Below the pieces are notes generated by a model, which saw only the letters and a program-made list of their open reading frames with translations, was not told the DNA's origin and ran no database searches. From Roseovarius sp. (GTDB taxonomy: Bacteria > Pseudomonadota > Alphaproteobacteria > Rhodobacterales > Rhodobacteraceae): a stretch of DNA of 64,000 bases. Where the stretch lies: the NCBI RefSeq assembly GCF_027019125.1, contig NZ_JALUXE010000027.1, forward strand, positions 558,001 to 622,000, given 5' to 3'. The position numbers were made by a program, and so were the translations under genes. Below are positions 17,674 through 28,091 of this stretch, piece after piece; positions within the stretch are counted from its first letter, which is position 1; each line of letters opens with the position of its first letter.

Positions 17674-18156
17674 ATGCGCTGCCCGTTTTGCGGAAATATA
17701 GATACACAGGTCAAGGACTCGCGCCCCGCAGAAGAGCATGTCTCGATCCGCAGGCGCAGGTTCTGCCCCGGTTGCGGCGGGCGTTTCACCACCTATGAGC
17801 GCGTGCAACTGCGCGATCTGGTCGTCGTCAAGTCCAATGGCCGCCGCGAGGATTTCGACCGCGACAAGCTGGAACGTTCGATCCGGATCGCGCTCCAGAA
17901 ACGACCCATCGAGCCCGAGCGCATCGAGCAGATGATTTCCGGCATCGTGCGGCGGCTGGAAAGCATGGGCGAGACGGACATTCCTTCGAAAACCGTGGGT
18001 GAGATCGTGATGGAAAGCCTCGCGCGGATCGACACCGTGGCCTATGTCCGCTTTGCCAGCGTCTACAAGAATTTTCAGGAAGCGGATGATTTCGACCGCT
18101 TTGTCAGCGAATTGCGGCCCGAGGACGCGGCCCTCAATCCCAAACCGGACGCGTGA
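17674..18156 (+). CDS. nrdR: Transcriptional repressor NrdR
   Basis: 160 residues. The N-terminal zinc ribbon has MRCPFCGN and [15 protein letters not shown], followed by an ATP-cone domain (about 49-139, beginning [16 protein letters not shown]). NrdR senses (d)ATP and represses ribonucleotide reductase genes by binding NrdR boxes. Its stop overlaps the GTG start of ribD (GTGA), a common nrdR-ribD coupling in proteobacteria. Confidence 0.96.
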   Translation: MRCPFCGNIDTQVKDSRPAEEHVSIRRRRFCPGCGGRFTTYERVQLRDLVVVKSNGRREDFDRDKLERSIRIALQKRPIEPERIEQMISGIVRRLESMGETDIPSKTVGEIVMESLARIDTVAYVRFASVYKNFQEADDFDRFVSELRPEDAALNPKPDA

Positions 18157-19247
18157 GCGCCGCCGACGCCCGCTTCATGGCGCTGGCCCTGTCGCTGGGG
18201 CGGCGGGGGATGGGACAGTGCGCGCCCAACCCCGCGGTGGGCTGCGTCATCGTCAAGGATGGCCGCATCGTCGGGCGCGGATCGACCGCGCCGGGCGGGC
18301 GGCCCCATGCCGAACCTCAGGCGCTGGCACAGGCCGGGGCCTTGGCGCGCGGGGCCACGGCCTATGTCTCGCTCGAGCCTTGCGCGCATCACGGCCAGAC
18401 CCCGCCCTGCGCCGAGGCGCTGATTGCGGCGGGCATCGCGCGGGTGGTGGCCCCCTTTGACGACAATGACCCGCGCGTGGCGGGCCGGGGCTTTGCCATG
18501 CTGCGCGCGGCAGGTATCGAGGTGCGCACCGGGGTTCTGGCCAATGAGGCCGGGCGCGATCTGGCCGGGTTCCTCATGCGCAATGAAATCGGGCGGCCTT
18601 TGGTGACGCTGAAACTCGCCTCCAGTTTCGATGGCCGCATCGCCACGGCCACCGGCCACAGCCAATGGATCACCGGGCCAGAGGCGCGGCGCGTGGTTCA
18701 CGGCCTGCGCGCGCGCCACGATGCGGTGATGGTGGGGGCGGGCACGGCGCGGGCCGACGATCCCCAACTGACCGTGCGCGACATGGGCGCGCGGCGCCAG
18801 CCGGTGCGCGTCGTGGTCTCGCGCCGCCTCGATCTGCCGCTCTTGTCGAATCTTGCCCGCACGGCGCGCGAGGTGCCGCTCTGGCTCTGTCACGGGCCGC
18901 ATGTCGATCCGGCGCTGGTCACGGCCTGGCAGGGCATTGGCGCGCGGCTCTTGTCCTGCGAGGTGACGCAAGGCCAGGTTGACCCGGTCTCGGTGCTCAA
19001 TGCGCTGGGGGCCGAAGGGCTGACACGGGTTTTTTGCGAAGGTGGCGGCGCGCTCGCGGCGTCGCTCCTGTCGGCGGGGTTGGTGGATGAGCTGATCGGC
19101 TTTACCGCCGGTCTGGCCATCGGCGCCGAAGGGTTGCCGGGCGTGGGCGCGCTGGGCCTTGCCCGCCTCGATGAGGCTGTGCGCTACCGGCTGGTCGAGA
19201 CGCGTGTCCTGGGTGGGGACGTGATGCACCGCTGGACGCGCGCCTGA
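18153..19247 (+). CDS. ribD: Bifunctional riboflavin deaminase/reductase
   Basis: 364 residues from GTG 18153, which overlaps the nrdR stop. The N-terminal deaminase has zinc motif HAEPQAL and [12 protein letters not shown] (about 50-83); the C-terminal reductase domain starts near 145 ([15 protein letters not shown]) and includes [15 protein letters not shown] and [12 protein letters not shown]. It performs the second and third steps of riboflavin synthesis. In many relatives ribE and ribBA follow, but here a possible terminator and a convergent gene follow. Confidence 0.95.
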   Translation: MSAADARFMALALSLGRRGMGQCAPNPAVGCVIVKDGRIVGRGSTAPGGRPHAEPQALAQAGALARGATAYVSLEPCAHHGQTPPCAEALIAAGIARVVAPFDDNDPRVAGRGFAMLRAAGIEVRTGVLANEAGRDLAGFLMRNEIGRPLVTLKLASSFDGRIATATGHSQWITGPEARRVVHGLRARHDAVMVGAGTARADDPQLTVRDMGARRQPVRVVVSRRLDLPLLSNLARTAREVPLWLCHGPHVDPALVTAWQGIGARLLSCEVTQGQVDPVSVLNALGAEGLTRVFCEGGGALAASLLSAGLVDELIGFTAGLAIGAEGLPGVGALGLARLDEAVRYRLVETRVLGGDVMHRWTRA

Positions 19248-19282
19248 CGCTCTCCGAGGCTATGAAAACGGGCGATTCTCAA

Positions 19283-19300
19283 GGGCGCGCCGCCGCGCCC
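19283..19300 (+). terminator. Terminator-like hairpin after ribD
   Basis: The hairpin GGGCGCG-CCGC-CGCGCCC is followed by CCTTCTGCCTTTTATT, 35 bp past the ribD stop. The T-rich tail is loose, so this is a moderate candidate. It sits in the 64-bp gap before the end of the convergent gene. Confidence 0.5.
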
Positions 19301-19311
19301 CCTTCTGCCTT

Positions 19312-20070
19312 TTATTCCGCCGCGATCGCCATCGCGTGATACGCCTTGATGCGCTGGCAGGGCGACAAAACCAGAGGGCGCGGCTTGATCGCGCGCACAT
19401 TCATGTCCAGCACTTCGATCTTGCTGCAAACTCCGTTCTCATGCGTGCTCTGCTCGATGTTTTCGAACTCGGTAGAGGTCGCAAAGGCAATCTCGTGCTG
19501 AAGCCCCATGTGGTCGCGCAACCGCGCGACATAGGCCAGCCGGGGGTGGGCATTGACGGCCGCGACGCGGCGCGTCCGCGCCAGCGCGAGAAGCATAGGT
19601 CCGACGGCAGGGTCCTTGATCGGCGTAGGTCCAGACTGTGTTTCCATGGGAGTGCCCTTTACCAAAAGAGGTGGAATTGAAGTGAGGCGGTGAGACACCG
19701 TCGCAGCAACATCGAAGGTGATCGACATACCCGACAGAGGCGGCAGCCCGCGCGCCGCGATCAGGTAGATTTGCCCATTCACGGCAAAGGCCGTCACCGC
19801 ACGGGTGCAGAGCCGACGGCCGCGCCGACTGACCGTCGAGACATGGCCCGATCCGATATAGTCGAGGGGTTGATGCCGGACCGGCCCATTCCGCAGGCTG
19901 AACCGGCATAGCCCGTTCGTGGCCTGTGACAGGGTCTTGTCGGGGGTTTCGATCAAGGCCAGCAGCCCCCCGGACCGCGCGTCGATGAGGCCGGAGTTCA
20001 CCACACAGCCGTCTGTCAGACTGGCACGGCTGCCGTTGTACTCGTAGACGATTTCACGCGATTTACGCAT
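19312..20070 (-). CDS. Unrecognised protein
   Basis: 252 residues from ATG 20070, with GGGAGA upstream; 18 residues of in-frame extension were rejected. There is no signal peptide or membrane segment. The first half is basic with GRRLCTRAVTAFAVNG; the second half begins near an internal Met (base 19647) that itself has AAAGGG at ribosome-site distance, so a shorter 111-residue product is possible. The two halves might be a fusion. Both halves have GC-rich third positions typical of coding DNA here. I recognise no domain and give no function. Confidence 0.6.
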   Translation of the reverse strand: MRKSREIVYEYNGSRASLTDGCVVNSGLIDARSGGLLALIETPDKTLSQATNGLCRFSLRNGPVRHQPLDYIGSGHVSTVSRRGRRLCTRAVTAFAVNGQIYLIAARGLPPLSGMSITFDVAATVSHRLTSIPPLLVKGTPMETQSGPTPIKDPAVGPMLLALARTRRVAAVNAHPRLAYVARLRDHMGLQHEIAFATSTEFENIEQSTHENGVCSKIEVLDMNVRAIKPRPLVLSPCQRIKAYHAMAIAAE

Positions 20071-20271
20071 CTGGATCTGGTCTCCCGCATGTGGGACAGG
20101 GGGTTGCACAACTTCAGTATGCACCTGACCTGCGGGCTTTGCATGGCATCCAAAGATAGTTCGCGGGATCTCTCGACAGCAGCGCGCTCCTTCGCGCGCA
20201 ACAGGCGCCGCGCCGTGACAGGACCGCCGCCTTGAGGCTGCGGTCCCGTGTCGCGTCCGCCCAAGGAGGGC

Positions 20272-23200
20272 TCAGCCCAGTTCCGCCAATCGCGCCAGCG
20301 CCGCGCGCAACTTGCCCTCTTCTTCCTCGCGCAGGGCAAGGTTCTCGCGCGCTTCTTCCACCACCTCTTCGGGGGCAGAAGCCACGAAATTGGGATTCTT
20401 CAGCCGCCCGCGCAGGCCGCCCAGTTCCTTTTCCAGCTTGGCCAGCGTCTTTTCCAGCCGGGCCTTTTCCTCGGCCACGTCGATGATATCGGCCAGAGGC
20501 AGGCCAAAGCTGCCGCCCTCCACCGCCACGGTGACGCACCCCTTGGGGAAGCTCTCCGCATCGCTCAGGCTCTCGACCCGTGCGAGGCGCTTGATCATCA
20601 CCTCGTTGCGCGCCCAGGCTCCGCGCCCGGCCTCGTTCAACTCCGTCACCAAGAGCGGCACATAGAGCCCCGCAGGCACATGCATCTGCGCCCGCGCCGA
20701 GCGGATTTGCTCGATCAGACCAATGACCCAGTTCATCTCGCGGTCGGCCTCGGCGTCGATCAACTCGACCCCGTAGGTCGGCCAATCGCCATGCACCAGC
20801 ATCTTCGCGCGTGTGCCCAAGGTGCCCCAGAGTTCTTCGGTGACGAAGGGCATGATCGGATGTAGAAGGATCAGACATTGGTCGATGACCCAGGCCATCA
20901 CCGCCTGTGTCTCGGCCTTGGTCGCGGCATCCCCATCCAGCAAGAGAGGCTTTGAAAACTCGACATACCAGTCACAGACCGTGCCCCAGACAAAGGCATA
21001 GAGCGTGTTGGCGGCGTCGTTGAAGCGGAAGTTTTCCAGCGCCTCATCGACAGCGGCCCGCGTCTTGGCGGTCTCGCCGATGATCCATTTGTTGACCGTG
21101 GCGGCGGGGCTGGGCACCGCGCCCGCGCTGCCCACGGCGCCGTTCATCTCGGCAAAGCGCGCGGCATTCCACAGCTTGGTGGTGAAGTTGCGATAGCCCG
21201 CGATGCGTTCTTTCGACAGCTTCAGATCGCGCCCCATGGCCGCCATCGAGGTCAGGGTGAAGCGCACGGCATCGGTGCCATACTCGTCGATCAAATCAAG
21301 CGGATCGAGCACATTGCCAAGCGACTTGGACATCTTCTTGCCCTTCTCGTCGCGCACGAGGGCGTGGACATAGACATGAGAGAAGGGTTTTTGCCCGACC
21401 ACGGCATATTGCATCATCATCATCCGGGCGACCCAGAAAAAGATGATGTCGAAGCCGGTGATCAGGACGGAGGTGGGGAAATATCGCTTGAGTTCGTCCG
21501 TGGTCTCGGGCCAGCCCAGCGTGCCGATGGGCCAGAGGCCCGACGAGAACCAGGTGTCGAGCACGTCGGGATCACGCCAGACCGGATAGACCAGATGGGT
21601 CGGGTCCTGCGTGGCGGTATAATCGGCCAAGGCACTGGCCAGACGGTGCAGCGCCGCTTCGCGGCTCTCGACCTCGACCACCTGCATCGAGGCGAGCGGC
21701 ACCGGCAGACTGGCCAGACGTTCGTGAAAGGCGTCCGTGACCCCCGCGAAATCCGCGCCGCATTCCATCAGCGGCCCCAGATGCCCCTCGTTCAAGAGGC
21801 GCAGCATCTCCACCAGATCGAGCGTGCCATCGCCCTCGTCATCGTGGAAATCCGGCGCGCTGAGGTCGAACCCATACCACACCGGAATCTGATGCCCCCA
21901 CCACAGTTGCCGTGAGATGCACCAGGGCTCGATATTCTCCAGCCAGTGGAAATAGACCTTGCGATCACTCTCGGGCAGGATCGTCACTTCGCCCGAGCGT
22001 ACGGCATCGAGTGCCGGACCAACGATCTTGGCGGTATCGACGAACCATTGATCGGTCAGCATTGGCTCGATCACCACCTTCGAGCGGTCGCCAAAGGGCT
22101 GCATGATCGGCTTCGCCTCGACAAAGGGGACCATCTCGGGCGCCGGTTCGGCGCTGTCCTCGGCGTCCCGGGCTTGTGCCGGGACCTCCACCATCACCGC
22201 CAGCCCTTCGGCCGTGATCTCCTCGACGACCCGCTTGCGCGCCTCGAACCGGTCCAGCCCGCGCAGGTGGTCGGGGATGAGGTTGAGCGTATCAATCTCC
22301 TCGGGCGTGAATGCCGCCCCTTCCGCAATCTCTTGCGCCCGCGCGGCACAGTCCGCATAGGGCGCACCATCGGCCCGCATCTGCGCGCGCGTGTCCATCA
22401 GGCGATACATCGGGATGCCATTGCGGCTGGCCACGCCATAGTCGTTGAAATCATGCGCCCCGGTGATCTTGACCGCGCCCGAGCCGAAATTCGGATCGGG
22501 ATAGTCATCGGTGATGATCGGAATGAGGCGGCGATGTTCCTTGGGTCCCACGGGAATTTCGCAGAGCATCCCCACGATGGGCGCATAGCGCGCATCCGAC
22601 GGATGCACCGCAACCGCGCCATCGCCCAGCATGGTTTCGGGGCGCGTGGTGGCGATGGAAATGTAATCGCGCGTCTCGCGCAGGGTCACGTTGCCGTCGG
22701 CGTCCTTCTCGACATATTCATAGGTCTGCCCCCCCGCGAGCGGATATTTGAAATGCCACATATGGCCCGCGACCTCGATATTCTCGACCTCGAGATCTGA
22801 AATCGCCGTCTCGAAATGCGGGTCCCAATTCACCAGCCGCTTGCCGCGATAGATCAGGCCCTTGTGATACATATCGACAAAGACCTTGATCACCGCGTCA
22901 TGGAAATTGCCCTCTTCCCCCGCAGGCGCCCCCGGCGCGCCCGACATGGTAAAGGCATTGCGCGACCAGTCACAGGAGGCCCCCAGCCGCTTCAACTGGT
23001 TGATGATCGTGCCGCCCGACTGGGTTTTCCACTCCCAGACCTTCTTGAGAAAATCCTCGCGCCCCATTTCGCGCCGCGAGGGCGCACCCTCGGCGGCCAG
23101 CTTGCGCTCGACCACCATCTGCGTGGCGATGCCGGCGTGATCCTGCCCCGGCTGCCAGAGCGTGTCATGCCCGCGCATCCGGTGCCAGCGAATGAGAATA

Positions 23201-23391
23201 TCCTGAAGCGTGTTGTTGAACGCATGGCCCATGTGCAGGCTGCCGGTCACATTGGGCGGCGGAATCATGATGCTGAAGGTCTCGGCACCCGGTGCCGCAT
23301 TGGCCCCGGCCCGGAACGCGCCCGCCTCCTCCCACGCCTGATAGAGCCGTGTCTCGGCCTCTGCCGCGTTGAATGTCTTTTCCATCGCCAT
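20272..23391 (-). CDS. valS: Valyl-tRNA synthetase
   Basis: 1039 residues from ATG 23391 (MAMEKTFN); a shorter start at 23385 is possible. The class I signatures are [11 protein letters not shown] (HMGH about 53-56) and KKMSKSLGN (about residue 685), with the editing domain between, including [10 protein letters not shown]. The C-terminal coiled coil ([19 protein letters not shown]) is typical of ValS. It charges tRNA-Val. The open frame continues upstream to base 24285 on the minus strand, antisense to the transporter gene, and is not used. Confidence 0.97.
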   Translation of the reverse strand: MAMEKTFNAAEAETRLYQAWEEAGAFRAGANAAPGAETFSIMIPPPNVTGSLHMGHAFNNTLQDILIRWHRMRGHDTLWQPGQDHAGIATQMVVERKLAAEGAPSRREMGREDFLKKVWEWKTQSGGTIINQLKRLGASCDWSRNAFTMSGAPGAPAGEEGNFHDAVIKVFVDMYHKGLIYRGKRLVNWDPHFETAISDLEVENIEVAGHMWHFKYPLAGGQTYEYVEKDADGNVTLRETRDYISIATTRPETMLGDGAVAVHPSDARYAPIVGMLCEIPVGPKEHRRLIPIITDDYPDPNFGSGAVKITGAHDFNDYGVASRNGIPMYRLMDTRAQMRADGAPYADCAARAQEIAEGAAFTPEEIDTLNLIPDHLRGLDRFEARKRVVEEITAEGLAVMVEVPAQARDAEDSAEPAPEMVPFVEAKPIMQPFGDRSKVVIEPMLTDQWFVDTAKIVGPALDAVRSGEVTILPESDRKVYFHWLENIEPWCISRQLWWGHQIPVWYGFDLSAPDFHDDEGDGTLDLVEMLRLLNEGHLGPLMECGADFAGVTDAFHERLASLPVPLASMQVVEVESREAALHRLASALADYTATQDPTHLVYPVWRDPDVLDTWFSSGLWPIGTLGWPETTDELKRYFPTSVLITGFDIIFFWVARMMMMQYAVVGQKPFSHVYVHALVRDEKGKKMSKSLGNVLDPLDLIDEYGTDAVRFTLTSMAAMGRDLKLSKERIAGYRNFTTKLWNAARFAEMNGAVGSAGAVPSPAATVNKWIIGETAKTRAAVDEALENFRFNDAANTLYAFVWGTVCDWYVEFSKPLLLDGDAATKAETQAVMAWVIDQCLILLHPIMPFVTEELWGTLGTRAKMLVHGDWPTYGVELIDAEADREMNWVIGLIEQIRSARAQMHVPAGLYVPLLVTELNEAGRGAWARNEVMIKRLARVESLSDAESFPKGCVTVAVEGGSFGLPLADIIDVAEEKARLEKTLAKLEKELGGLRGRLKNPNFVASAPEEVVEEARENLALREEEEGKLRAALARLAELG

Positions 23392-23547
23392 GACGTCGTG
23401 ATCCTGCAAAACCGGGTTTTCACCTGCTCTACCTAATGTGGGATCAGAGGAAAAGCCAAAGCACGGATTTTCTTGGCCCATCTGCGTGACAACAGGGGGC
23501 GAAGTGACGCAGACTGCTCCCAGCAGATTGGCAGGGAGAATAGGCAG

Positions 23548-24522
23548 ATGGAGGGGGTCCGGCAATGGCGGATGCGCCGGGATGGCAACGCCAGCAAGAT
23601 TGATCTCAGCGGCACGGCCCCTGCGGACTGGTCTGCGCCTGAGACGCTGACCTGGGTGCATGTCAATTGCGCCCAACCCGGCGCGCGTGACTGGCTCGAG
23701 GCAACGACGCTGGAGCCATTGGTGCTGCGTGCCCTGCTGGCCCCTGAAACCCGGCCACGCGCGACCGTGCATGGGTCCGGCGTGCTGATCAATCTGCGCG
23801 GTGTCAATCTCAACCCCGGGGACGAGGTCGAAGATATGGTGTCCCTGCGCATGTGGGTGACCGAAGGGGTGGTGGTCAGCGTGCAACTGCGCCGTCTGAT
23901 GGCGGTGAGCGATGTCATGGAGGGGATCGCGAACAATCAGGCACCGGACGGGGCGGCGGAACTGGTGGCGCGTCTGGCGCTGCGGCTTGCGGACCGCGCA
24001 GAGCCTGTGGTCGCCGGGTTGAACGAAAGACTGGATGTGCTCGAGGATCAGGTGATCGACAATCTGAGCGTGCTGGACCGGCGCGAACTGGCCGACGTGC
24101 GGCGCATTGCCATCATGTTGCGCCGGCACATGGCACCGCAACGCGATGCGCTCAGCACCTTCGAGATCGAGGACATGCCGTGGATCCGCAGCCATGATCG
24201 CAGCCGCTTGCGCGAGGCCACAGAACGGGTGACGCGGCTGGCCGAGGAACTCGACGCACTCCGCGACCGCGCGCAGGTGGTGCATGATCAGATCATGGAC
24301 GCCCGCGCCGAAACGATGAACCGTCAGATGCTGCTCTTGTCCGTGGTGGCGGCAATTTTCCTGCCGCTGGGGCTGATCACCGGGCTTTTGGGGATCAACG
24401 TGGGCGGCATTCCCGGCGCGGATGACGCGCGCGCGTTCTGGGCGGTCTGCGTCGGGCTGGTGGTGTTGGGGCTGGGCTTGATGGCACTGTTCTGGCGCAT
24501 CGGGCTCTTGGGGCGGCGTTAG
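23548..24522 (+). CDS. CorA-family zinc/divalent cation transporter, ZntB-like
   Basis: 324 residues from ATG 23548, after AGGGAGA. A long cytoplasmic domain (about 1-255) ends in an alpha-helical region with heptads ([20 protein letters not shown]). Two C-terminal membrane segments follow ([21 protein letters not shown] and [16 protein letters not shown]) separated by GINVGGIPG. The CorA signature GMN is GIN here, a variant seen in ZntB-like proteins. It should form a pentameric channel for zinc or another divalent ion. It is divergent from valS and its end overlaps the HD gene by four bases. Confidence 0.87.
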   Translation: MEGVRQWRMRRDGNASKIDLSGTAPADWSAPETLTWVHVNCAQPGARDWLEATTLEPLVLRALLAPETRPRATVHGSGVLINLRGVNLNPGDEVEDMVSLRMWVTEGVVVSVQLRRLMAVSDVMEGIANNQAPDGAAELVARLALRLADRAEPVVAGLNERLDVLEDQVIDNLSVLDRRELADVRRIAIMLRRHMAPQRDALSTFEIEDMPWIRSHDRSRLREATERVTRLAEELDALRDRAQVVHDQIMDARAETMNRQMLLLSVVAAIFLPLGLITGLLGINVGGIPGADDARAFWAVCVGLVVLGLGLMALFWRIGLLGRR

Positions 24523-25148
24523 CCCCGGTTCTGTCGTGCCTCTGCCACGGCGGCATCGGTGAGCGGCGCGCGCGCGCCCGCCCGGATCACCGCCGGATCA
24601 TAGGGCTTGCGTGCAAACACCTCTTCGACCATCGGGGCAAAGAATTCCAGCGGCAGGTCATCATGATCGGGATCAAAGCTGGCCTGATCCCAGCGTTCGC
24701 AGAACTCGGCGCAATCGTCGAAATAGGCGTGGCCCCGGTGACGCTCGCGCTTGTGCTGGTCAAACCCCTCAAGGTGGTGGCCGTAATAGAGCATCTGGAA
24801 ATCGCCATGCGTGGACACACACCAGGTGCATTGTTCGCGCAAGAAGGGCTTGAGGATCGTCGCCGCGTATTCGTCGTGATTGTAGGGCGCATAGATGTCG
24901 CCGATGTCGTGCAAGAGCGCCGCAACCACCCAATCGACATCCGCGCCGTCGCGCCAGGCCCGCGTGGCCGACTGAAGAGAGTGCCCCAGCCGGGTGATCT
25001 GATAGCCGGACAGGCTCTGATCCAGCTCGACCAGCGCTTTCAGCAGCCGTTTGGCGGTGTGTCGGGTATGGTCAATCTCATGCGCGGTGAGGAATTCGTA
25101 TTCCTCCTTGGTGCCATCCTTCATCTGCCTGAAACTGACCGTGTCCAT
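24519..25148 (-). CDS. HD-domain protein (PhnZ-like HD oxygenase or phosphohydrolase)
   Basis: 209 residues with an HD-domain core. [20 protein letters not shown] is followed by [18 protein letters not shown], giving His and HD metal ligands, and later histidines in [10 protein letters not shown] and GHHLEGFD. The HSLQ...HDIG pattern resembles PhnZ/TmpB-type HD oxygenases that cleave phosphonates with a diiron centre, more than nucleotide phosphohydrolases. No phosphonate genes are nearby. The next genes are an Lrp regulator and a decarboxylase. Enzyme class is inference. Confidence 0.75.
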   Translation of the reverse strand: MDTVSFRQMKDGTKEEYEFLTAHEIDHTRHTAKRLLKALVELDQSLSGYQITRLGHSLQSATRAWRDGADVDWVVAALLHDIGDIYAPYNHDEYAATILKPFLREQCTWCVSTHGDFQMLYYGHHLEGFDQHKRERHRGHAYFDDCAEFCERWDQASFDPDHDDLPLEFFAPMVEEVFARKPYDPAVIRAGARAPLTDAAVAEARQNRG

Positions 25149-25190
25149 GTCCGCGACTCCGCCGGTGTGATTGCGGTCAGCCTGCTGTAG

Positions 25191-25625
25191 TTAGTCCCCC
25201 CGGTCAAGTTTGGTCGAAAGGTGTATGAGGCTTTCCGAACCTTTGACCCCTTTTGCCTCGCCGATCCGGTCCAGCGTCTCATCCAGCGCCTCGGTGGTGT
25301 TGGCCTCGATCGTCACGATCAGATCGAACCGCCCCGAGGTGGTATGCACCCGCCGCACCTGTGGCAGCGATTTCAGCCGCGCCAGCACCGCCGGGCCCGA
25401 CCGCGGCTCTATGCTGACAAGGGCGGTGGCGCGCAGGGCAGGGCGGGCGCTCTGGCTCAAGCGCACGCTGTAACCTGCGATGACACCTGTGTTTTCCAGC
25501 CGCTCAAGCCGCGCTTGCACCGTGGTTCGCGCCAGACCCAACCGGCGCGCCAATGTGGCCACCGGCAGGCGGGCGTTTTCCTGCAAGAGCGCGATCAGCG
25601 CGCGATCTGTTTCGTCGGTTTGCAT
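25191..25625 (-). CDS. Lrp/AsnC family transcriptional regulator
   Basis: 144 residues from ATG 25625 (a GTG at 25628 would add one). The N-terminal helix-turn-helix is in LPVATLARRLGLARTTVQAR and the C-terminal RAM ligand domain follows, with VHTTSGRFDLIVTIEANT. It is divergent from the decarboxylase gene with 115 bp between, which holds a GAAAGTTTC palindrome at 25646-25654 and an AT-rich segment, plausible operator sites. It probably controls the decarboxylase in response to an amino acid such as ornithine or lysine. Confidence 0.88.
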   Translation of the reverse strand: MQTDETDRALIALLQENARLPVATLARRLGLARTTVQARLERLENTGVIAGYSVRLSQSARPALRATALVSIEPRSGPAVLARLKSLPQVRRVHTTSGRFDLIVTIEANTTEALDETLDRIGEAKGVKGSESLIHLSTKLDRGD

Positions 25626-25740
25626 CACGACTCCGGCATTATGACGAAAGTTTCCTACAATCTATACGAAACGCCACCCTGAATCGACGAGAATTCGCGG
25701 CACACTCAAAGAAAACACGCCGCAGATTGAGGTATGCCCG

Positions 25741-26871
25741 ATGAAAAACGCCGCCCCCTGGTCCGATCCGCGCGCGCATCTGACGCGCCAGACCCCCGAT
25801 GCGGCGCTGCTCTATTTCTCGCCAGACCGGCTTCAGGCCACGGCGCGCGCCTTTCAGGCCGGGTTTCCCGGCCTTGTGACCTATGCGGTCAAGGCCAATC
25901 CCGGGGCCGAGGTGCTGGCCAATCTGGTGACGGCAGGCATCACCGCCTTTGACGTGGCCAGCCCCGAGGAAATGCGCGCCGTGCGCGCCGTCTGCCCACG
26001 CGCCGTGCTGCATTACAACAACCCCGTGCGCTCCCTGCCTGAGATCGAGGTCGCGGCGCAGATGGGCGTGGCCTCCTATTCCATCGACTGCCTGCGCGAG
26101 TTGGACAAACTGACGGGGCGCATTGCCCCCGATGCCGAAATCACCGTGCGTCTGGCCCTGCCGGTGCGGGGGGCGGCCTATGATTTCGGGGCCAAGTTCG
26201 GGGTCGGTGCGGACCGGGCCGAGGAACTGCTGCGCGCCGTGGCAGAACGGGGCTTTACCCCTTCGATGACCTTTCATCCCGGCACCCAATGCGCCGACCC
26301 CGCCGCGTGGGGGGCCTATATCGGCGTCGTGGCGGATGTGGCGCGCAGGGCGGGCGTGCGTCTGGCGCGGATCAACGTGGGGGGTGGTTTTGCCGCGCAT
26401 CGCACGGGCAATGCCCCGGACCTGAGCGCGATCTTCAGCCATATCGGGGCCGAGGTCGCCCGCGTCTTTGGCGCGGATGCCCCGGCGCTTGTCTGCGAAC
26501 CGGGCCGCGCCATGGTGGCCGAGGCGTTCAGCCTTGCGGTGCGGGTCAAGGCGCTGCGCGACAGCGGCGCGATTTTCCTCAATGACGGGGTTTACGGCGG
26601 CCTCACCGAAATTCGCGACATCGGCGCGCCGGACCGCATCACCGTTCTGGCCCCCGATGGCACGCCGCGCCACGGCGCGCCATGCCCGCGCGTGGTCTTT
26701 GGCCCCACCTGCGACAGCATCGACCGGCTGCCCGATCCCTTGCCCTTGCCCGAGGATCTGGCCGAGGGCGATTACCTGCTGATTTCCGGCATGGGTGCCT
26801 ATACCCGCTGCCTCAGCACCGATTTCAACGGCTATGGCCTGCGCGAGGTTGTGACCGTGGCGCAACTGTAA
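25741..26871 (+). CDS. PLP-dependent ornithine/lysine decarboxylase (fold III)
   Basis: 376 residues. The alanine-racemase-fold PLP lysine is in YAVKANPGAEVLA (about residue 50); SFHPGTQ-like TFHPGTQCADP, the glycine loop NVGGGFAAH, EPGRAMVAEAF and the active-site Cys in FGPTCDSIDRL match eukaryotic-type ornithine decarboxylases. It converts ornithine (and perhaps lysine) to putrescine or cadaverine. The divergent Lrp-type regulator suggests amino-acid-responsive expression. Lysine, ornithine and carboxynorspermidine specificities cannot be separated by eye. Confidence 0.88.
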   Translation: MKNAAPWSDPRAHLTRQTPDAALLYFSPDRLQATARAFQAGFPGLVTYAVKANPGAEVLANLVTAGITAFDVASPEEMRAVRAVCPRAVLHYNNPVRSLPEIEVAAQMGVASYSIDCLRELDKLTGRIAPDAEITVRLALPVRGAAYDFGAKFGVGADRAEELLRAVAERGFTPSMTFHPGTQCADPAAWGAYIGVVADVARRAGVRLARINVGGGFAAHRTGNAPDLSAIFSHIGAEVARVFGADAPALVCEPGRAMVAEAFSLAVRVKALRDSGAIFLNDGVYGGLTEIRDIGAPDRITVLAPDGTPRHGAPCPRVVFGPTCDSIDRLPDPLPLPEDLAEGDYLLISGMGAYTRCLSTDFNGYGLREVVTVAQL

Positions 26872-26990
26872 CACCGCGCTCACGGCGAATTTCATGGAAT
26901 CGCAACGGATTTCTGCGCAAGCTGGGGCCATGATCCGTCGGCGCGCGGAACAGGTCAGGCGCGCCGCCGAAGGGCAAAGGCAGGTGCGTC

Positions 26991-28079
26991 ATGTCGTGGC
27001 GGAGTTGGACCAAGAGCGTATTCGACTGGCTTAGACCGGGCCAGAATGAGGCGCATCCAGCCTTTGGTCACCGGCGCGGCCCGGTCAACCACGTTCTGAT
27101 CCTTGATGGCACGATGTCGAGCCTCACACCGGGGTACGAGACAAACGCGGGCCTAACCTACAAATTGCTGCGCGAGGTGTCGGGGGCCAATCTCTCGCTC
27201 TATTACGAGGCGGGGATTCAATGGCGCGACTGGCGCGCGACCGGCGATATCATCCTGGGGCGCGGCATCAACCGGCAAATCCGCCGCGCCTATGGTTATC
27301 TCGCCAATCGCTACCGCCCCGGCGACCGGATTTTCCTCCTGGGCTATTCGCGCGGCGCCTATGCGGTGCGCTCCTTGGCCGGGGTGATCGACCGCATCGG
27401 TCTCTTGCGCGCCGAGTCTGCGACCGAACGCAACGTGCATCAGGCCTTTCGTCATTATCGCTGCACGCCCTCTGGTCGCGCCGCACAGGCCTTTGCCCGC
27501 GCCAATTGCCATGAGAATACGCATGTCGAGATGATCGGCGTCTGGGATACGGTCAAGGCGCTGGGCCTGCGCATCCCCGTCCTCTGGCGCTTTCGCGCGG
27601 ATGCCCATGGCTTTCACAATCACCACCTCGGGCGCACCACGCGGCACGGCTATCACGCGCTGGCCCTCGATGAGACGCGCAATGCCTACACGCCTGTCCT
27701 CTGGGAATGCCCGCCCGACTTCGACGGTCATGTCGAACAGGTCTGGTTCCGGGGCTGTCACTCGGATGTGGGCGGGCAGCTTTGCGGCATCCACGCCGCG
27801 CGCCCGCTCGCCAATATCCCGCTGGTCTGGATGCTCGAACGGATGGAAGGCTGCGCGCTGCCCTTGCCCGCAGGCTGGCGCGTGCGCTTTCCACAGGATG
27901 TCAACGCGCCCTCGGTGGGCACATGGGCCGGTTGGGGCAAGATACTGTTGCTGCGCAGCCGCCGCGTGGTCGGGCGCGACCGCTCCGAACGCCTGCATGA
28001 GAGTGTGGGGGGATTGGCCCCGCGGCGCTGGAGTGGCCCGCGCCTCACCGGCATGGTCAAGGAACAGGGGGGCACCTGA
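26991..28079 (+). CDS. DUF2235 alpha/beta hydrolase (Tle1-like lipase fold)
   Basis: 362 residues. HVLILDGTMSSL starts the DUF2235 fold, the nucleophile elbow is GYSRGAYAVRSLAG (about 121-134), the acid is the Asp in GVWDTVKALG, and the histidine is in WFRGCHSDVGG. DUF2235 includes T6SS phospholipase effectors (Tle1), but no VgrG, PAAR or immunity gene is adjacent, and there is no signal peptide. A housekeeping cytoplasmic lipase or esterase is more likely. Its end is 12 bp from the end of the convergent antiporter gene. Confidence 0.82.
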   Translation: MSWRSWTKSVFDWLRPGQNEAHPAFGHRRGPVNHVLILDGTMSSLTPGYETNAGLTYKLLREVSGANLSLYYEAGIQWRDWRATGDIILGRGINRQIRRAYGYLANRYRPGDRIFLLGYSRGAYAVRSLAGVIDRIGLLRAESATERNVHQAFRHYRCTPSGRAAQAFARANCHENTHVEMIGVWDTVKALGLRIPVLWRFRADAHGFHNHHLGRTTRHGYHALALDETRNAYTPVLWECPPDFDGHVEQVWFRGCHSDVGGQLCGIHAARPLANIPLVWMLERMEGCALPLPAGWRVRFPQDVNAPSVGTWAGWGKILLLRSRRVVGRDRSERLHESVGGLAPRRWSGPRLTGMVKEQGGT

Positions 28080-28091
28080 CGCCCGCGCCGC

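Noticed and set aside
23392-24285. N-terminal extension of valS in the same frame
   Set aside because: It is antisense to the ZntB-like gene, and ValS homology starts at MAMEKTF; the extension has no family match.
26991-28079. Type VI secretion effector/immunity pair
   Set aside because: No VgrG, Hcp, PAAR or immunity gene adjoins the DUF2235 protein; the next gene is a convergent Kef antiporter.
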